Counted from the stretch's first letter, positions 18,950 to 26,961 are shown. The stretch: DNA of 64,000 nucleotides from Pseudoalteromonas luteoviolacea (GCF_021654285.1 NZ_JAKFZS010000026.1:1-64000), one strand, 5' to 3'. Program-made: numbers and translations. The notes: generated from the sequence alone by a model not told the origin.

Positions 18950-21046
18950 ATGTCCCCAACGCAGCGTTTTTATATTCAAGAACATCTCATCGATTTATCT
19001 CGTTCTGAAATCTCTTATGCAGAGCAAAGTACCAAGGTAGAACCCAAAATTTTACAGGTACTGCTTTTACTCGCACAAAACGCGCCTGAAGTGGTTAGCC
19101 ACCAACAAATCATGGATGAAGTTTGGAAAGGCAGTGAAGTTGTCCCAAATGCCTTACAGCGGTGTATTGCACGGCTAAGAAAAGTACTTGGGGATGATGC
19201 AAAATCGCCACATATCATTGCGACACATCCCAAAATAGGTTATCGGCTCATGGTAGATGTGCAATGGCTGCCCGAAAATAAAACTAAATTCGCCGCCATG
19301 CAAAGCTCGCTGAGTCTCAAACAGGCTCTATATTTTGGGCTGCCGTGTGTTTTGATTATTATGCTTGGCTTAGTGACATGGTGGCATACGCAATCCGAAC
19401 CTTTAAAGGTGACTTCTTTTAAACAGCTCACTTATACAGATGCCTTTGAGAGTGAGGTGACCTATAGTCCCGATGGACAATACATCGTATTTAATCGCCA
19501 TACGCACTCATGCCAAAGCCATATCTGGGCTAAAAACCTACAAACAGGTATTGAAAAACAGCTAAGTGTAGAGCCCGGCTTTTACCGCGATACACGCTTC
19601 ACACCGGGTGGGCGTAACATACTTTATACAAAGCAACGCCATTGTGACCAAAGCAAAACGACACAACACGAACCGTTACAGGCTAACTGCTGGCAAATCA
19701 ATATGCTGAATTTTGCTACCGCCTTAAATACGCCGCAAGTTGCGACTGTGCCCTATCAGTGCCAAGCCAACTCGATAACACGACCCGTGGCGCTGCCAAA
19801 CCACCAATATGCATTTTTAAGCCGCCAAGGTAACACGCAGACCTTAATTAAGTTCAATGCACTGGCACAGCACTCGAATACCCTATTTAACTTGGCAGAA
19901 AATTCAGTTTATATGTATGACTATGACCCAGTGCATGCTCAATATGCAGTGCTTTCCTTTAATCAAGAAAACCAGCATATGCTGAGCATACTCAGTAAGC
20001 ATGGCGAACTCTTGCAACAAAACGAAATAGATACAAGCAATCAACAGCTGCAAGTAAGCCACTTTTCTATCCGTTTTTCAGGTCATGGCAATGCATTGTT
20101 GGCAGTCTCACATGGTAAGCTTTATCACTTAACACTGGATGGCAAAGTGACTGCGTATCAAACTGCAATCAATGATATTGTGAGTGCGCAATCTCATCCT
20201 TTGACTTCAAACATCATCGCCATCAAAGGCAATAAAGATACTGATATTGCACTCATCCCTTTAAGTGGTGAGCTCGAAGTCAAAACAGAGCGCGTAATAA
20301 ACCAAAGCGTGCAACCATATCCAAGCTTTGCGCGCTCTAAAAGCCGAGAAAAGTATGCGCGATTTCAACCAAATGGTGAGCTGATTGCCTTTATCTCTGC
20401 TCGCAGTGGACAAGATCAGATATGGCTCTGGGACGGCGTACAAGAAAAGCAACTGACACATTTTTCGCAGCACAGCAAAATAGAGCAGTTTAGCTGGTCT
20501 CCAGATGGTCAAAATCTGGCTGTCATTCATAAAACCCAGCTCTACATGGTTAATTTGAATGGAGAAACTCGCATCATTGAAGCGCCAGCACCACTAGTGG
20601 ATGTACTAAACTGGCACCCTCAATCAGGGGTTTTTGTCACGGCATCACAGCCCTCTGCCCATACACTTTGGCAACTGGACCTAGACAAGCAAACTTTTAC
20701 AGCCCACTCAGTTGACGATGTTCAATCAGTCTGGCTCAGTGATCATGCCCTCTATATCAGTGACTTTGATGGGCAAGTTTTTGAGCAAATGCTTAACACT
20801 GAGAGCACTGAATACCAGCGAATGCCGACACTGAATGGCCACAGCTTAGTGTTATACAAACAACACTTTTATAGCTATGACATGAAATCAGGTTACTTAA
20901 CGAAATACGACTTAAACGGCGAATTTATTAAAAAATTGAAGCCACTAAAGCCCTTTGCATGGAAAATATCAGATATAAAAGGTGACTATGTGTTGCTAGA
21001 CCAACTTATCGAGCTGAATCAAGATGTGGTAGAACTAAGCTTATAA
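18950..21046 (+). CDS. Membrane-anchored winged-helix regulator with PD40/TolB-like propeller
   Basis: Encodes 698 residues: an OmpR/CadC-type winged helix (residues 1-105, with ALQRCIARLRKVLGDD as recognition region and THPKIGYRL at the wing), one transmembrane helix (about 123-145), and a periplasmic beta-propeller with PD40-like blades such as VTYSPDGQYIVFN and FSWSPDGQNLAVI. The layout matches CadC/ToxR-like one-component sensors that bind DNA while anchored in the membrane. It is divergent from the secreted MBL hydrolase (200-base gap), suggesting local control. Three decayed copies of its 3' end occur at 26098, 29067 and 30251. Confidence 0.85.
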   Translation: MSPTQRFYIQEHLIDLSRSEISYAEQSTKVEPKILQVLLLLAQNAPEVVSHQQIMDEVWKGSEVVPNALQRCIARLRKVLGDDAKSPHIIATHPKIGYRLMVDVQWLPENKTKFAAMQSSLSLKQALYFGLPCVLIIMLGLVTWWHTQSEPLKVTSFKQLTYTDAFESEVTYSPDGQYIVFNRHTHSCQSHIWAKNLQTGIEKQLSVEPGFYRDTRFTPGGRNILYTKQRHCDQSKTTQHEPLQANCWQINMLNFATALNTPQVATVPYQCQANSITRPVALPNHQYAFLSRQGNTQTLIKFNALAQHSNTLFNLAENSVYMYDYDPVHAQYAVLSFNQENQHMLSILSKHGELLQQNEIDTSNQQLQVSHFSIRFSGHGNALLAVSHGKLYHLTLDGKVTAYQTAINDIVSAQSHPLTSNIIAIKGNKDTDIALIPLSGELEVKTERVINQSVQPYPSFARSKSREKYARFQPNGELIAFISARSGQDQIWLWDGVQEKQLTHFSQHSKIEQFSWSPDGQNLAVIHKTQLYMVNLNGETRIIEAPAPLVDVLNWHPQSGVFVTASQPSAHTLWQLDLDKQTFTAHSVDDVQSVWLSDHALYISDFDGQVFEQMLNTESTEYQRMPTLNGHSLVLYKQHFYSYDMKSGYLTKYDLNGEFIKKLKPLKPFAWKISDIKGDYVLLDQLIELNQDVVELSL

Positions 21047-21065
21047 TTTTGAGTTATTTTTTGAG

Positions 21066-21185
21066 TTATTGAGGGAGCTCCACTTCCCAAAGTGCTTGCT
21101 TTGCTGTGGTATGCGTATTGTTTTTTGTTGGCTCAGTGCTGTGCAAGGTTATTGATGAGCCATCGTGGTTTTCGGGGGAGACTAA
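21066..21185 (-). pseudogene. 3' coding remnant convergent with the PD40 regulator
   Basis: The minus strand keeps an open frame of about 39 codons ending QALWEVELPQ, including SPENHDGSSITL. Two other degenerate copies (26150-26275 and 30392-30568) share the pattern SPE-x(2,3)-G-x-SI-x-L. The upstream part is cut off at the GGACAGGCAC repeat. The motif is loosely like VOC-fold proteins (VSPE...I-L), but I cannot assign a family. It appears to be the 3' end of a gene displaced by cassette insertion. Confidence 0.45.
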
Positions 21186-21213
21186 ATTTATAAATGTGTG
21201 CCTGTCCCATTTT
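21183..21213. repeat. GGACAGGCAC element copy A
   Basis: The plus strand reads TGTGCCTGTCCCATTTT at 21197-21213. On the minus strand the next gene's stop codon (TAA, 21212-21214) runs straight into AATGGGACAGGCACA. The core matches seven other copies in 22.5-29.5 kb, so this is the left boundary of the cassette array. Confidence 0.75.
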
Positions 21214-22000
21214 AGCTACATTGTAAAATCAACCAAGGCCTAGAAAAATCACAATTCTTAGCTTCGCTTTCCCTTATCCAAAAATACAGCATCCCCATAT
21301 CACCCCACATTGCTTCTATTTCTTCATCAGAGTCAAATTGTAAAAGCAGCTTCCAATCGAGTAATTCACGTCGTAGCTTTTCAGCTTCCTTAGAGTTAAT
21401 GCCTTCAGGGTTACCACAATAAACACCGCCACTAGCTAACTGGCAGTCTTCTTCCATTGAATCTCCTTGAATGGGGCTTGGAAAACCACCTATTTGGTGT
21501 CGAGGTTGATCGCCAAAATGTTCATCGATGAAATCATAATATTCTTCCTCATCATCTTCTGAAATCCCAAGAGATTCAAAATCCAACCTTTGAACATCAG
21601 GATAGCTAATAAAGCTTTCAGACTTAACGTATTTGATTGACGGTAGTAAGTGATCTAAATCAAAACCTGACGGCAGCTCATACGGGAATAAATCAGAATG
21701 GCCATTCTCATATAGAATTGCCCAACCCCCAATATCTTTAGGATCAAAACCCCAAGGCCACTCTTCGAGGTCATAGAAAAATAAAAGTCTACCCGTTTGA
21801 GGTAGCCAGTCTATCTCTTTTTTTGGATTGATTTCTTTTAAATCCAATTGCCCGATGAAGCCAAGAGGTTTTTCATTTTTCCGTGGCCACTCAAACTGGC
21901 CACCAACTAGCGGTTTCCCACCAAGAAAGCTCGATGTACGTTTATCAGAGCTCACTATGCGCAAACATTTTTGACCTAAAGCTAGAACTTTTTCATTCAT
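21212..22000 (-). CDS. YwqG/DUF1963-family protein
   Basis: Encodes 262 residues. The family pattern is clear: LGGKPLVGGQFEWPR near the start, GFIGQLDLKEI, LLFFYDLEEWPWGF, and the end WKLLLQFDSDEEIEAMWGDM followed by GMLYFWI. DUF1963 proteins are cytosolic, of unknown function, and often found in mobile or toxin-immunity contexts. The stop codon is embedded in the cassette repeat, suggesting it moved as cargo. There is no obvious ribosome-binding site. Confidence 0.82.
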   Translation of the reverse strand: MNEKVLALGQKCLRIVSSDKRTSSFLGGKPLVGGQFEWPRKNEKPLGFIGQLDLKEINPKKEIDWLPQTGRLLFFYDLEEWPWGFDPKDIGGWAILYENGHSDLFPYELPSGFDLDHLLPSIKYVKSESFISYPDVQRLDFESLGISEDDEEEYYDFIDEHFGDQPRHQIGGFPSPIQGDSMEEDCQLASGGVYCGNPEGINSKEAEKLRRELLDWKLLLQFDSDEEIEAMWGDMGMLYFWIRESEAKNCDFSRPWLILQCS

Positions 22001-22023
22001 TGTTTCAACAACTTCATTTGATG

Positions 22024-22082
22024 GCTAACGTATTGCACAGCGGATTTGGAGACCCAGCGACAAAATCCGCTGCTGATTTTTG
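22024..22082. repeat. attC-like hairpin between cassette genes
   Basis: A 10-bp perfect stem (CAGCGGATTT at 22038-22047 with AAATCCGCTG at 22063-22072) lies between two minus-strand genes. On the minus strand it is followed by ACGTTAGCC, which resembles the right core (GTTRRRY) of integron attC sites. The left core is unclear, so this is a weak attC candidate. Confidence 0.4.
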
Positions 22083-22092
22083 CTAAGTATTT

Positions 22093-22494
22093 TTAGTACT
22101 CCACACCAACAACCAACATTATTGGGAACTCTCTATCCTCTTGACATACTGCCAGATAAAGTATCAATTCCTCAGTTTCCCATATAGCCGACGAAAAAGA
22201 ACAAGGAACGTAAAACGGCTCTCCCTCTTCTTCGCCCTGTTCTTCTGTTTCATCATCAAACTCTTCTTCATCTAATGCGATTCTAGGCTCACCGTACCAT
22301 CCAGCAAGATCAGAAGCTAAGCCCTGTAAAACAATTGTAAAATCATGAATTACGGAGTCAATTAACTCATCGTCGTGTTGTTCACTCTCTTCATCTAGTA
22401 CACGGAGTTTAATTACTTCAAATTTTTCTTCACCTGAACTAATAAGGTCCTCTACGAACCGGACAATATCTTCTGATATTTCTACTTTTTCCAT
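22093..22494 (-). CDS. Acidic protein of unknown function (cassette cargo)
   Basis: Encodes about 133 residues from MEKVEISEDIV. Strongly acidic, with a Glu/Asp-rich linker (EEEFDDETEEQGEEEGE) in the middle and a hydrophobic end (LILYLAV...ILLVVGVEY-like; actual end MLVVGVEY). The frame extends to 22569, but that extension translates the cassette boundary (repeat copy B, palindrome and a GTTAGGC core), so the ATG at 22494 is preferred. No family recognised. Confidence 0.55.
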   Translation of the reverse strand: MEKVEISEDIVRFVEDLISSGEEKFEVIKLRVLDEESEQHDDELIDSVIHDFTIVLQGLASDLAGWYGEPRIALDEEEFDDETEEQGEEEGEPFYVPCSFSSAIWETEELILYLAVCQEDREFPIMLVVGVEY

Positions 22495-22517
22495 AATCTC
22501 TGAACTGATTGATTTAT

Positions 22518-22571
22518 GCCTAACGTCGTTGTAACCGGTTACAAGTTTATAACTATGTGCCAGTCCCATTT
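22518..22571. repeat. GGACAGGCAC element copy B with 16-bp palindrome and attC-like core
   Basis: The plus strand holds GCCTAAC (22518-22524; GTTAGGC on the gene strand), the perfect palindrome TTGTAACCGGTTACAA (22529-22544) and a variant repeat TGTGCCAGTCCCATTT (22556-22571). It sits directly after the stop of the gene at 22579 and before the gene at 22494. Confidence 0.55.
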
Positions 22572-22578
22572 GGTCTTT

Positions 22579-23022
22579 TTATATGTGTTGGGCAATGACA
22601 TTGTCTATGGATTTGACTGCCGCCGCCCTATGTTTTGATAATTTAAAATGCTTCGGAAGATGCAGTAATGATGCCCTGTACACCCCAAACCCTTCTTCGC
22701 GACGGTCGGTGGATGCAAGATAATCCCTTATAGTAAGAGCATGCTCTTTTGACCAAGCCCAAAGTATTTTCCCTTTGACCTCAAATCTCCAATATGCGTC
22801 GTCAACCCAATCAATTTCAGTAGAGTCACTTTGATAACCACACTTTAAACACGAAACTTCGCATTTAAATGATCCGCTGACTACTTCTTGCTTATAACGA
22901 ACAAGCTCATTGTTTACGTTTTTGAGATTTGGTAGTTCGCTAGCTCTTGCTTCTGCGCTGCATTTAGGGCAGGAAACAGAAAAGTATTGAGGAAAACTAA
23001 ACCAATCATAAATGTGCGTCAT
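22579..23022 (-). CDS. Zinc-ribbon-like hypothetical protein (cassette cargo)
   Basis: Encodes 147 residues. Two CxxC pairs (VSCPKC near residue 19 and SCLKCG near 60) suggest one zinc ribbon at the N-terminus. The C-terminal half is helical and basic (LHLPKHFKLSKHRAAAVKS). A GGAG site 6 bases upstream supports the start. The gene lies between repeat copies C (upstream, 30 bases) and B (8 bases after its stop). Function unknown. Confidence 0.65.
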   Translation of the reverse strand: MTHIYDWFSFPQYFSVSCPKCSAEARASELPNLKNVNNELVRYKQEVVSGSFKCEVSCLKCGYQSDSTEIDWVDDAYWRFEVKGKILWAWSKEHALTIRDYLASTDRREEGFGVYRASLLHLPKHFKLSKHRAAAVKSIDNVIAQHI

Positions 23023-23040
23023 TCTAGCTCCGAGTTTTCA

Positions 23041-23064
23041 CAAAAATTTGTGCCTGTCCCATTT
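23041..23064. repeat. GGACAGGCAC element copy C
   Basis: The plus strand reads TTTGTGCCTGTCCCATTT (core 23049-23064). On the minus strand it lies between the remnant of a lipoprotein gene and the start of the zinc-ribbon gene. Confidence 0.75.
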
Positions 23065-23195
23065 GGTCACCCTTTTTTCGGTTTTCACAAGCAACCAGCC
23101 ATTATTTTTAAAGAACAAGATACGGCTGCTTGACATTAAAGATGTGTCGCACTTCGGAGTTGAATTCAGGATAAAATTAAAATTATAAAATTCAT
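23065..23195 (-). pseudogene. Remnant of a small lipoprotein gene
   Basis: A GGAGG site at 23200 precedes ATG at 23195, but the frame MNFIILILS ends at TGA after nine codons. The 5' flank (23185-23290) resembles that of the lipoprotein gene at 17044, including the shared stretch ATTATACAAACCGAATT. The rest of the gene body is replaced by sequence leading into repeat copy C. This looks like a paralogue truncated by cassette insertion. A 68-codon frame crossing the region has no ribosome-binding site. Confidence 0.5.
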
Positions 23196-23290
23196 CCGAC
23201 CTCCTAGTCGATTGTATAAAACTTTTCCTGAATCTATTATACAAACCGAATTAACAAAATAACCAGGAAAATATTAACACTTTAATACAG

Positions 23291-23743
23291 GACTGGTGAT
23301 TTTATAACCCAAAATATAAAACCAAAAAAAACAGCAAGAATAACCCTGTTATTTAAAATATAGTGACACAGTAAATTTTCCCACCTAATTACAAGCCAAA
23401 CAATAACTTACCATGGACACCTCGATGTATGACGCTCTTTTCTTTCTTATCAATGACCCCGGTTTTATTAAACCACCACGGCCCATTAATGTAAGCAACA
23501 AAATAATAAAAATAATTTTTAACAAACACAGAGGAAACAACATTAATTAAATAAACACTTACCAAATACATCAATTATAAATATCAACCCCACATTATAC
23601 AACCAGAAAAACCTCCTATTAATAAATATTAAAACATAAAATAGAAAACCATAAAAGGCAAAGTACAATCACTTTAAAAACAGCATTGACAATGCAAAAA
23701 GAAACTTTAACAATAAAAAATATTTTTAAGGAAGATAAATAAA
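23291..23743. other. AT-rich region upstream of the small GG peptide
   Basis: About 450 AT-rich bases without a supported gene. The last 150 bases before the peptide gene are A/C-rich on the plus strand. Short open frames on both strands (61 codons minus, 46 codons plus) lack ribosome-binding sites and recognisable features. The rightward promoter for the peptide gene must lie here. Confidence 0.35.
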
Positions 23744-23851
23744 ATGAAATTGGATAATAAAAAGCTATCATCAAGATCTTTGGGAAGACTAGTTGCTAAA
23801 GAGTTAACTGGTGGCGTATTAAAGCAAGCTAGCGGCGCATCAAAAAAATGA
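23744..23851 (+). CDS. Very small double-glycine-leader peptide
   Basis: Encodes 35 residues: MKLDNKKLSSRSLGRLV then AKELTGG and an 11-residue tail VLKQASGASKK. A strong AAGGAAG site lies 9 bases before ATG. The leader pattern (MKL, Asn-Lys-Lys, Ser/Leu spacing, GG) is like the other three peptides in this window, but the tail has no Cys and is basic. It could be a signalling peptide or an unmodified bacteriocin-like peptide. It is 165 bases upstream of the secreted protein gene at 24017 in the same direction. Confidence 0.5.
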   Translation: MKLDNKKLSSRSLGRLVAKELTGGVLKQASGASKK

Positions 23852-24016
23852 ATTGATGGCCTCGAAATCCTATATGGATTCGAGCTTCAATGGCCTTTGG
23901 GGTGACTGCGATCCTCTACCATAGTCAGTATGCCAGAGCTATTTATTTTCTAACTTCATAATACTAAACAGCCGGAAGTAACTATTAGCTACTTCCTTCA
24001 TTAGGAATACAACACT

Positions 24017-24547
24017 ATGGACAACTTACGCAAACTTATAGCCTTATACGGCGCACTGCTCTTCTCTTCAGCTACCTTGGCTAATTGTGGGCAACTATTT
24101 TCAAGCCTAGAGGCACAACTTCACATAGATCACACAGAATTCGACCAAACGGCAAACAGGGGCTGGCGAGCACTTGCTGGGCAAAAGTGCTATGATGAGG
24201 CTGCAATTCTAATTGGTCTATATATTGAACATACAAAAACTGACAGCAGTTCTCTACAATGGCACCTACTTCAGATGCATGCCATGGCTGGAAACACTCC
24301 ACAGGCAGTTAAACTAGGTCACGAGATTGTGGCAAAAGCTCCCCCGAGCCAACCGACGTTCCTCTGGAAAGAGTATGTCCAAGCGACAGTCGCATTTCTT
24401 GAGGGAGATAATCAGCAACTGCTTCGCAACCGGAACTTACTTGCCAGGCACAAACACTCTAAACCAAATGAAATGAACCTAATGGCCTTAGATAGGCTTA
24501 TAGCCAATATCAAAAAGCCTTATGCAGACGCATATTTTGCGCAATAA
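24017..24547 (+). CDS. Secreted helical-repeat protein of unknown function
   Basis: Encodes 176 residues: a signal peptide (ending SSATLA, then NCGQ) and a helical body with TPR-like spacing (AAILIGLYIEH, LLQMHAMAGNTPQAVKLG, VAFLEGDNQQLL). There are two Cys. It lies downstream of the 35-residue GG peptide and is the only larger plus-strand gene between 21 and 38 kb. A shared operon with the peptide is possible, but hairpins lie between them. Confidence 0.6.
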   Translation: MDNLRKLIALYGALLFSSATLANCGQLFSSLEAQLHIDHTEFDQTANRGWRALAGQKCYDEAAILIGLYIEHTKTDSSSLQWHLLQMHAMAGNTPQAVKLGHEIVAKAPPSQPTFLWKEYVQATVAFLEGDNQQLLRNRNLLARHKHSKPNEMNLMALDRLIANIKKPYADAYFAQ

Positions 24548-24550
24548 ACG

Positions 24551-24573
24551 AGGCTCCACTGGAGCCTTCTTCA
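24551..24573 (+). terminator. Terminator after the helical-repeat protein gene
   Basis: A 7-bp GC-rich perfect stem (AGGCTCC/GGAGCCT) with a 3-base loop, followed by TCTTCATTTTT, three bases after the stop codon. A good intrinsic terminator. Confidence 0.75.
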
Positions 24574-24747
24574 TTTTTAGTTACCCGAATAATAACAAGC
24601 GCATGAATTACCTATTTTGATATATGCGGCTGTTCCACTAGTTAGTACTGTCTTGATGACAATGTCTATGCTCTCGCACAAATTACCACCTAAACCATTG
24701 TTTAAAAAATAATTTTAAGTTCTTCATGTACGTTTTTTTGCGTTTAA

Positions 24748-24885
24748 TAGTAAAAATGGACAGGTAGTAAAAATGGACAGGTAGTAAAAATGGACAGGCA
24801 AAGTAAAAATGGACAGGCAGGTTTTAAAAGCAAAACTAATTTAAAGTAAAAATGGACAGGCAGGTTTTAAAAGCAAAACTAATTT
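24748..24885 (+). repeat. Tandem AGTAAAAATGGACAGG repeats
   Basis: Five copies of AGTAAAAATGGACAGG start at 24749, 24766, 24783, 24802 and 24845. The first three form a 17-bp tandem repeat beginning GTAG; the last two belong to a 43-bp tandem duplication. The core ATGGACAGG is the same word as in the cassette repeats but in inverted orientation, and the block lies about 150 bases beyond the 3' end of the transposase gene. It looks like REP-type sequence linked to that transposase. Confidence 0.75.
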
Positions 24886-25030
24886 CGAGGTACCTTTCAA
24901 AATCATGGATTTATTCAACAAAATGTATCAAGAAACCACATACATTAGATATAGACTTCAAATAGGAATATTTTAATTTTATTAAATACGAAAAAGTTAG
25001 ATTTATAAGCCTGGCTAAAACAACTTTTTA

Positions 25031-25993
25031 CTAACCAACTCCCTTATACCAATTCACATCATTTTTAGCGGCATGTGCTTTTAACACAGTTTGCGAACCT
25101 GCAAAGTTACCGTAGTGACTTCCAAAACTTTGTATCCTATCTAGCCAAGTCGTTTCTTCAATTCTTAGTGACACTAGAATACTGGGCACATTCTTTGGTA
25201 TGTATCCTTTCTTTTTCGGATGAATATATCTACCCGTCCAATCAACTAGTTCAAGGTAATCTAACAATGAAAAAGGTAAAGTGTTTTCCTGCTCTCTTGT
25301 ACCAAACGGTTTTAGTGTTTGGGGTTGTTTTGTTTGGTGCGCTGCTTCATTATTTTGGAGGTGCTTTATGCGTTCTTGAATCGATGTAAAATCACTATCC
25401 TCTAGCTTGTTTGCCTCGTTCGCTCTGATTGGGTTTAAATCTACGTAAGCCATACAACTGAGCAATGCCGTTTCATCTAACAAAGCTTGTGATTTATATC
25501 GCCCCTCCCAGTACTTGCCTGTGCAGTTGTCTTCTTTGTTTGCTTCTTTTGCTATGTATTCATTGAGGTTTTTCATAAACCAGCTAATGTCATATAGCCT
25601 AGCTCGCCACTTTTCAGCTAACTCAGACACAAGTAACTGCTCTGACTCACTAAGAGCATCACCGTGAAAGTATCTATCAATGATTGGGCTACCCTTGTAT
25701 AACCTATACCATCTTGATATCACTTCATTATCTGACCAATTAAGTGCTTGCTGTCTATTCACTTTAACAACCAAATGATAGTGATTACTCATAATGGCAT
25801 AAGCCGCTATTTCAATGGCAAATACACTGCTTAACAGTTTTACTCTCTCCACTAACCATGTTCGTCTATGGTCAAAGTTTTTACCTGTATACTTATCATC
25901 TCCGCACAAAAAAGCACGGCGTACACACCGTGCTATTAAGTGGTAATAAGACGTCGACGACAAATCTATCAGGGCTTTCCTTGCTCTTGTCAT
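25031..25993 (-). mobile_element. Y1/REP-associated tyrosine transposase (RAYT-like) gene
   Basis: Encodes 320 residues of the Y1_Tnp (IS200-like) superfamily: YHLIARCVRRAFLC at the N-terminus, the HUH metal motif as SNHYHLVVKV, and a region with YVDLNPIRA typical of the RAYT-type branch. The family cuts and rejoins single-stranded DNA through a catalytic Tyr and is often associated with REP palindromes. The gene is flanked by GGACAGG words in inverted orientation (24748-24885 left, 26063-26078 right). A 5' fragment of a second copy is at 29243-29353. The gene appears intact. Confidence 0.85.
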
Positions 25994-26062
25994 TCCTACT
26001 TAACTCAACTTGAAACTGGATATTTAAACAGTAGTCAAGTAACTCGAATTAAGCAAAAGATT

Positions 26063-26078
26063 TGTGTCTGTCCTTTTT
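26063..26078. repeat. GGACAGGCAC element copy D
   Basis: The plus strand reads TGTGTCTGTCCTTTTT. It lies about 70 bases before the transposase start codon, and forms an inverted partner to the ATGGACAGG tandem block on the other side of the gene. It abuts the decayed regulator 3' end at 26098. Confidence 0.7.
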
Positions 26079-26097
26079 CAGTTTGTTTTTCAGTTTC

Positions 26098-26133
26098 AAG
26101 CTGAATCAAGATGCGGTGGAACTCTACTTATAA
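26098..26133 (+). pseudogene. Remnant of PD40 regulator 3' end (copy 3)
   Basis: Eleven codons KLNQDAVELYL plus stop match the end of the regulator at 18950 (ELNQDVVELSL). The flanking 3' sequence is also related to the regulator's downstream region. It is cut on its left by repeat copy D. Confidence 0.6.
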
Positions 26134-26149
26134 TTTTTGTCTTATTTTT

Positions 26150-26275
26150 ATGATTTATTGAGAGGACGATCCACTGCCAAAAGCACCCGCTTGCAGTTTC
26201 ATACGCATTACTTTTTGTTGGCTCCGTTTAATGCAAGAACATTGATGAACCATAATGGCTTTCAGCTGAGACTAA
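26150..26275 (-). pseudogene. Degenerate 3' coding remnant (copy 2)
   Basis: The minus strand encodes a broken frame with VSAESHYGSSMFLH, a stop and TEPTKSNAYETA, recognisably related to the remnants at 21066 and 30392, but with an internal stop and a shifted end. Confidence 0.45.
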
Positions 26276-26278
26276 ATT

Positions 26279-26294
26279 TGTGTCTGTCCTTTTT
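26279..26294. repeat. GGACAGGCAC element copy E
   Basis: The plus strand reads TGTGTCTGTCCTTTTT, identical to copy D over 16 bases. It joins the remnant at 26150 to a short coding remnant on its right. Confidence 0.7.
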
Positions 26295-26356
26295 CAGTTT
26301 TTTTCAGTTTGTCATTTCACGAGATTATTTAGTGTCATCACGAAATATCTCAAGGA

Positions 26357-26490
26357 TCAATCTACCCTTGAAGTAAATCTCACCCCTATTCCGTCTCGAC
26401 CATTACTAACATCACTTGCTACCGCAACCTCATACTCGTTTTTAAAAATCGCAACTGACTCCAAGGAGATATCAATAAATTTGTGCCTGT
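26357..26490 (-). pseudogene. Truncated coding remnant between repeat copies E and F
   Basis: The minus strand is open for about 44 codons up to a TGA at 26357 and includes FKNEYEVAVASDVSNGRDGI. It has no start codon; its 5' part is cut by repeat copy F. It looks like the 3' end of a lost cargo gene. Confidence 0.4.
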
Positions 26491-26497
26491 ATTATTT
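26474..26497. repeat. GGACAGGCAC element copy F
   Basis: The plus strand reads TTTGTGCCTGTATTATTTTGG; the core is degenerate (TGTATT instead of TGTCCC). It lies about 30 bases after the stop codon of the membrane protein gene at 26527. Confidence 0.6.
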
Positions 26498-26526
26498 TGG
26501 TCTTTTTGGCCTAGTGATTTAGTTTG

Positions 26527-26961
26527 TTATTTACTTCGCTTAAACATCCAAAGAGCAAACATAAATACACCAATAAAAAGAGCAGTGATGGATGATTTTC
26601 TTGAGTCGCTAATAGTCTTGCGCGGTGTTAAATAAGATTTTCCAGAGATCTTGGCTCTCACTACCTTATCATTACGACTTATATAAAGCTTCACTAGCTT
26701 ACCTGTAAATGACCTAGCAACCTTTTCATTGCGGCAACCAGTAGAGTCCTTGAATGATTTGGGTAAATAGAGCACTTCGTCAGAAGTAGTTAACTGTAAA
26801 CGAGCAGAATACTTTCTTGGACATTCCAAGACCCTAATTCTTCCTTCCGCGACTCGCTCAACTTTGAAAGCGTCGCTTGTATCACCGGTTAATCCTTCTA
26901 TACCAAAGAACATAAATAAAAAGGAAAACAGCAATACAAATACCTGAGCTGGTTTAGTCAT
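26527..26961 (-). CDS. Two-helix membrane protein (cassette cargo)
   Basis: Encodes about 144 residues: an N-terminal hydrophobic segment (VFVLLFSFLFMFFGI), a soluble middle of about 85 residues with two Cys (LECPRKY, TGCRNE), and a C-terminal transmembrane helix (ALFIGVFMFALWMF) ending in KRSK. ATG at 26961 follows AAAGGTGA and is preferred over an upstream frame starting at 27015. No family recognised. It lies between repeat copies G and F. Confidence 0.6.
   Translation of the reverse strand: MTKPAQVFVLLFSFLFMFFGIEGLTGDTSDAFKVERVAEGRIRVLECPRKYSARLQLTTSDEVLYLPKSFKDSTGCRNEKVARSFTGKLVKLYISRNDKVVRAKISGKSYLTPRKTISDSRKSSITALFIGVFMFALWMFKRSK

Noticed and set aside
23038..23244. 68-codon minus-strand frame
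   Set aside because: It reads through repeat copy C and starts without a ribosome-binding site; the GGAGG-preceded start at 23195 belongs to a decayed lipoprotein gene.
23389..23574. 61-codon minus-strand and 46-codon plus-strand frames
   Set aside because: No ribosome-binding sites, AT-rich, and no conserved-looking features.
24748..24885. Possible CRISPR-like repeats
   Set aside because: The units are 17-bp tandem repeats without unique spacers and no cas genes are present.
26137..26522. Plus-strand frames of 79-80 codons
   Set aside because: They run over repeats and decayed remnants; the minus strand explains the sequence better.
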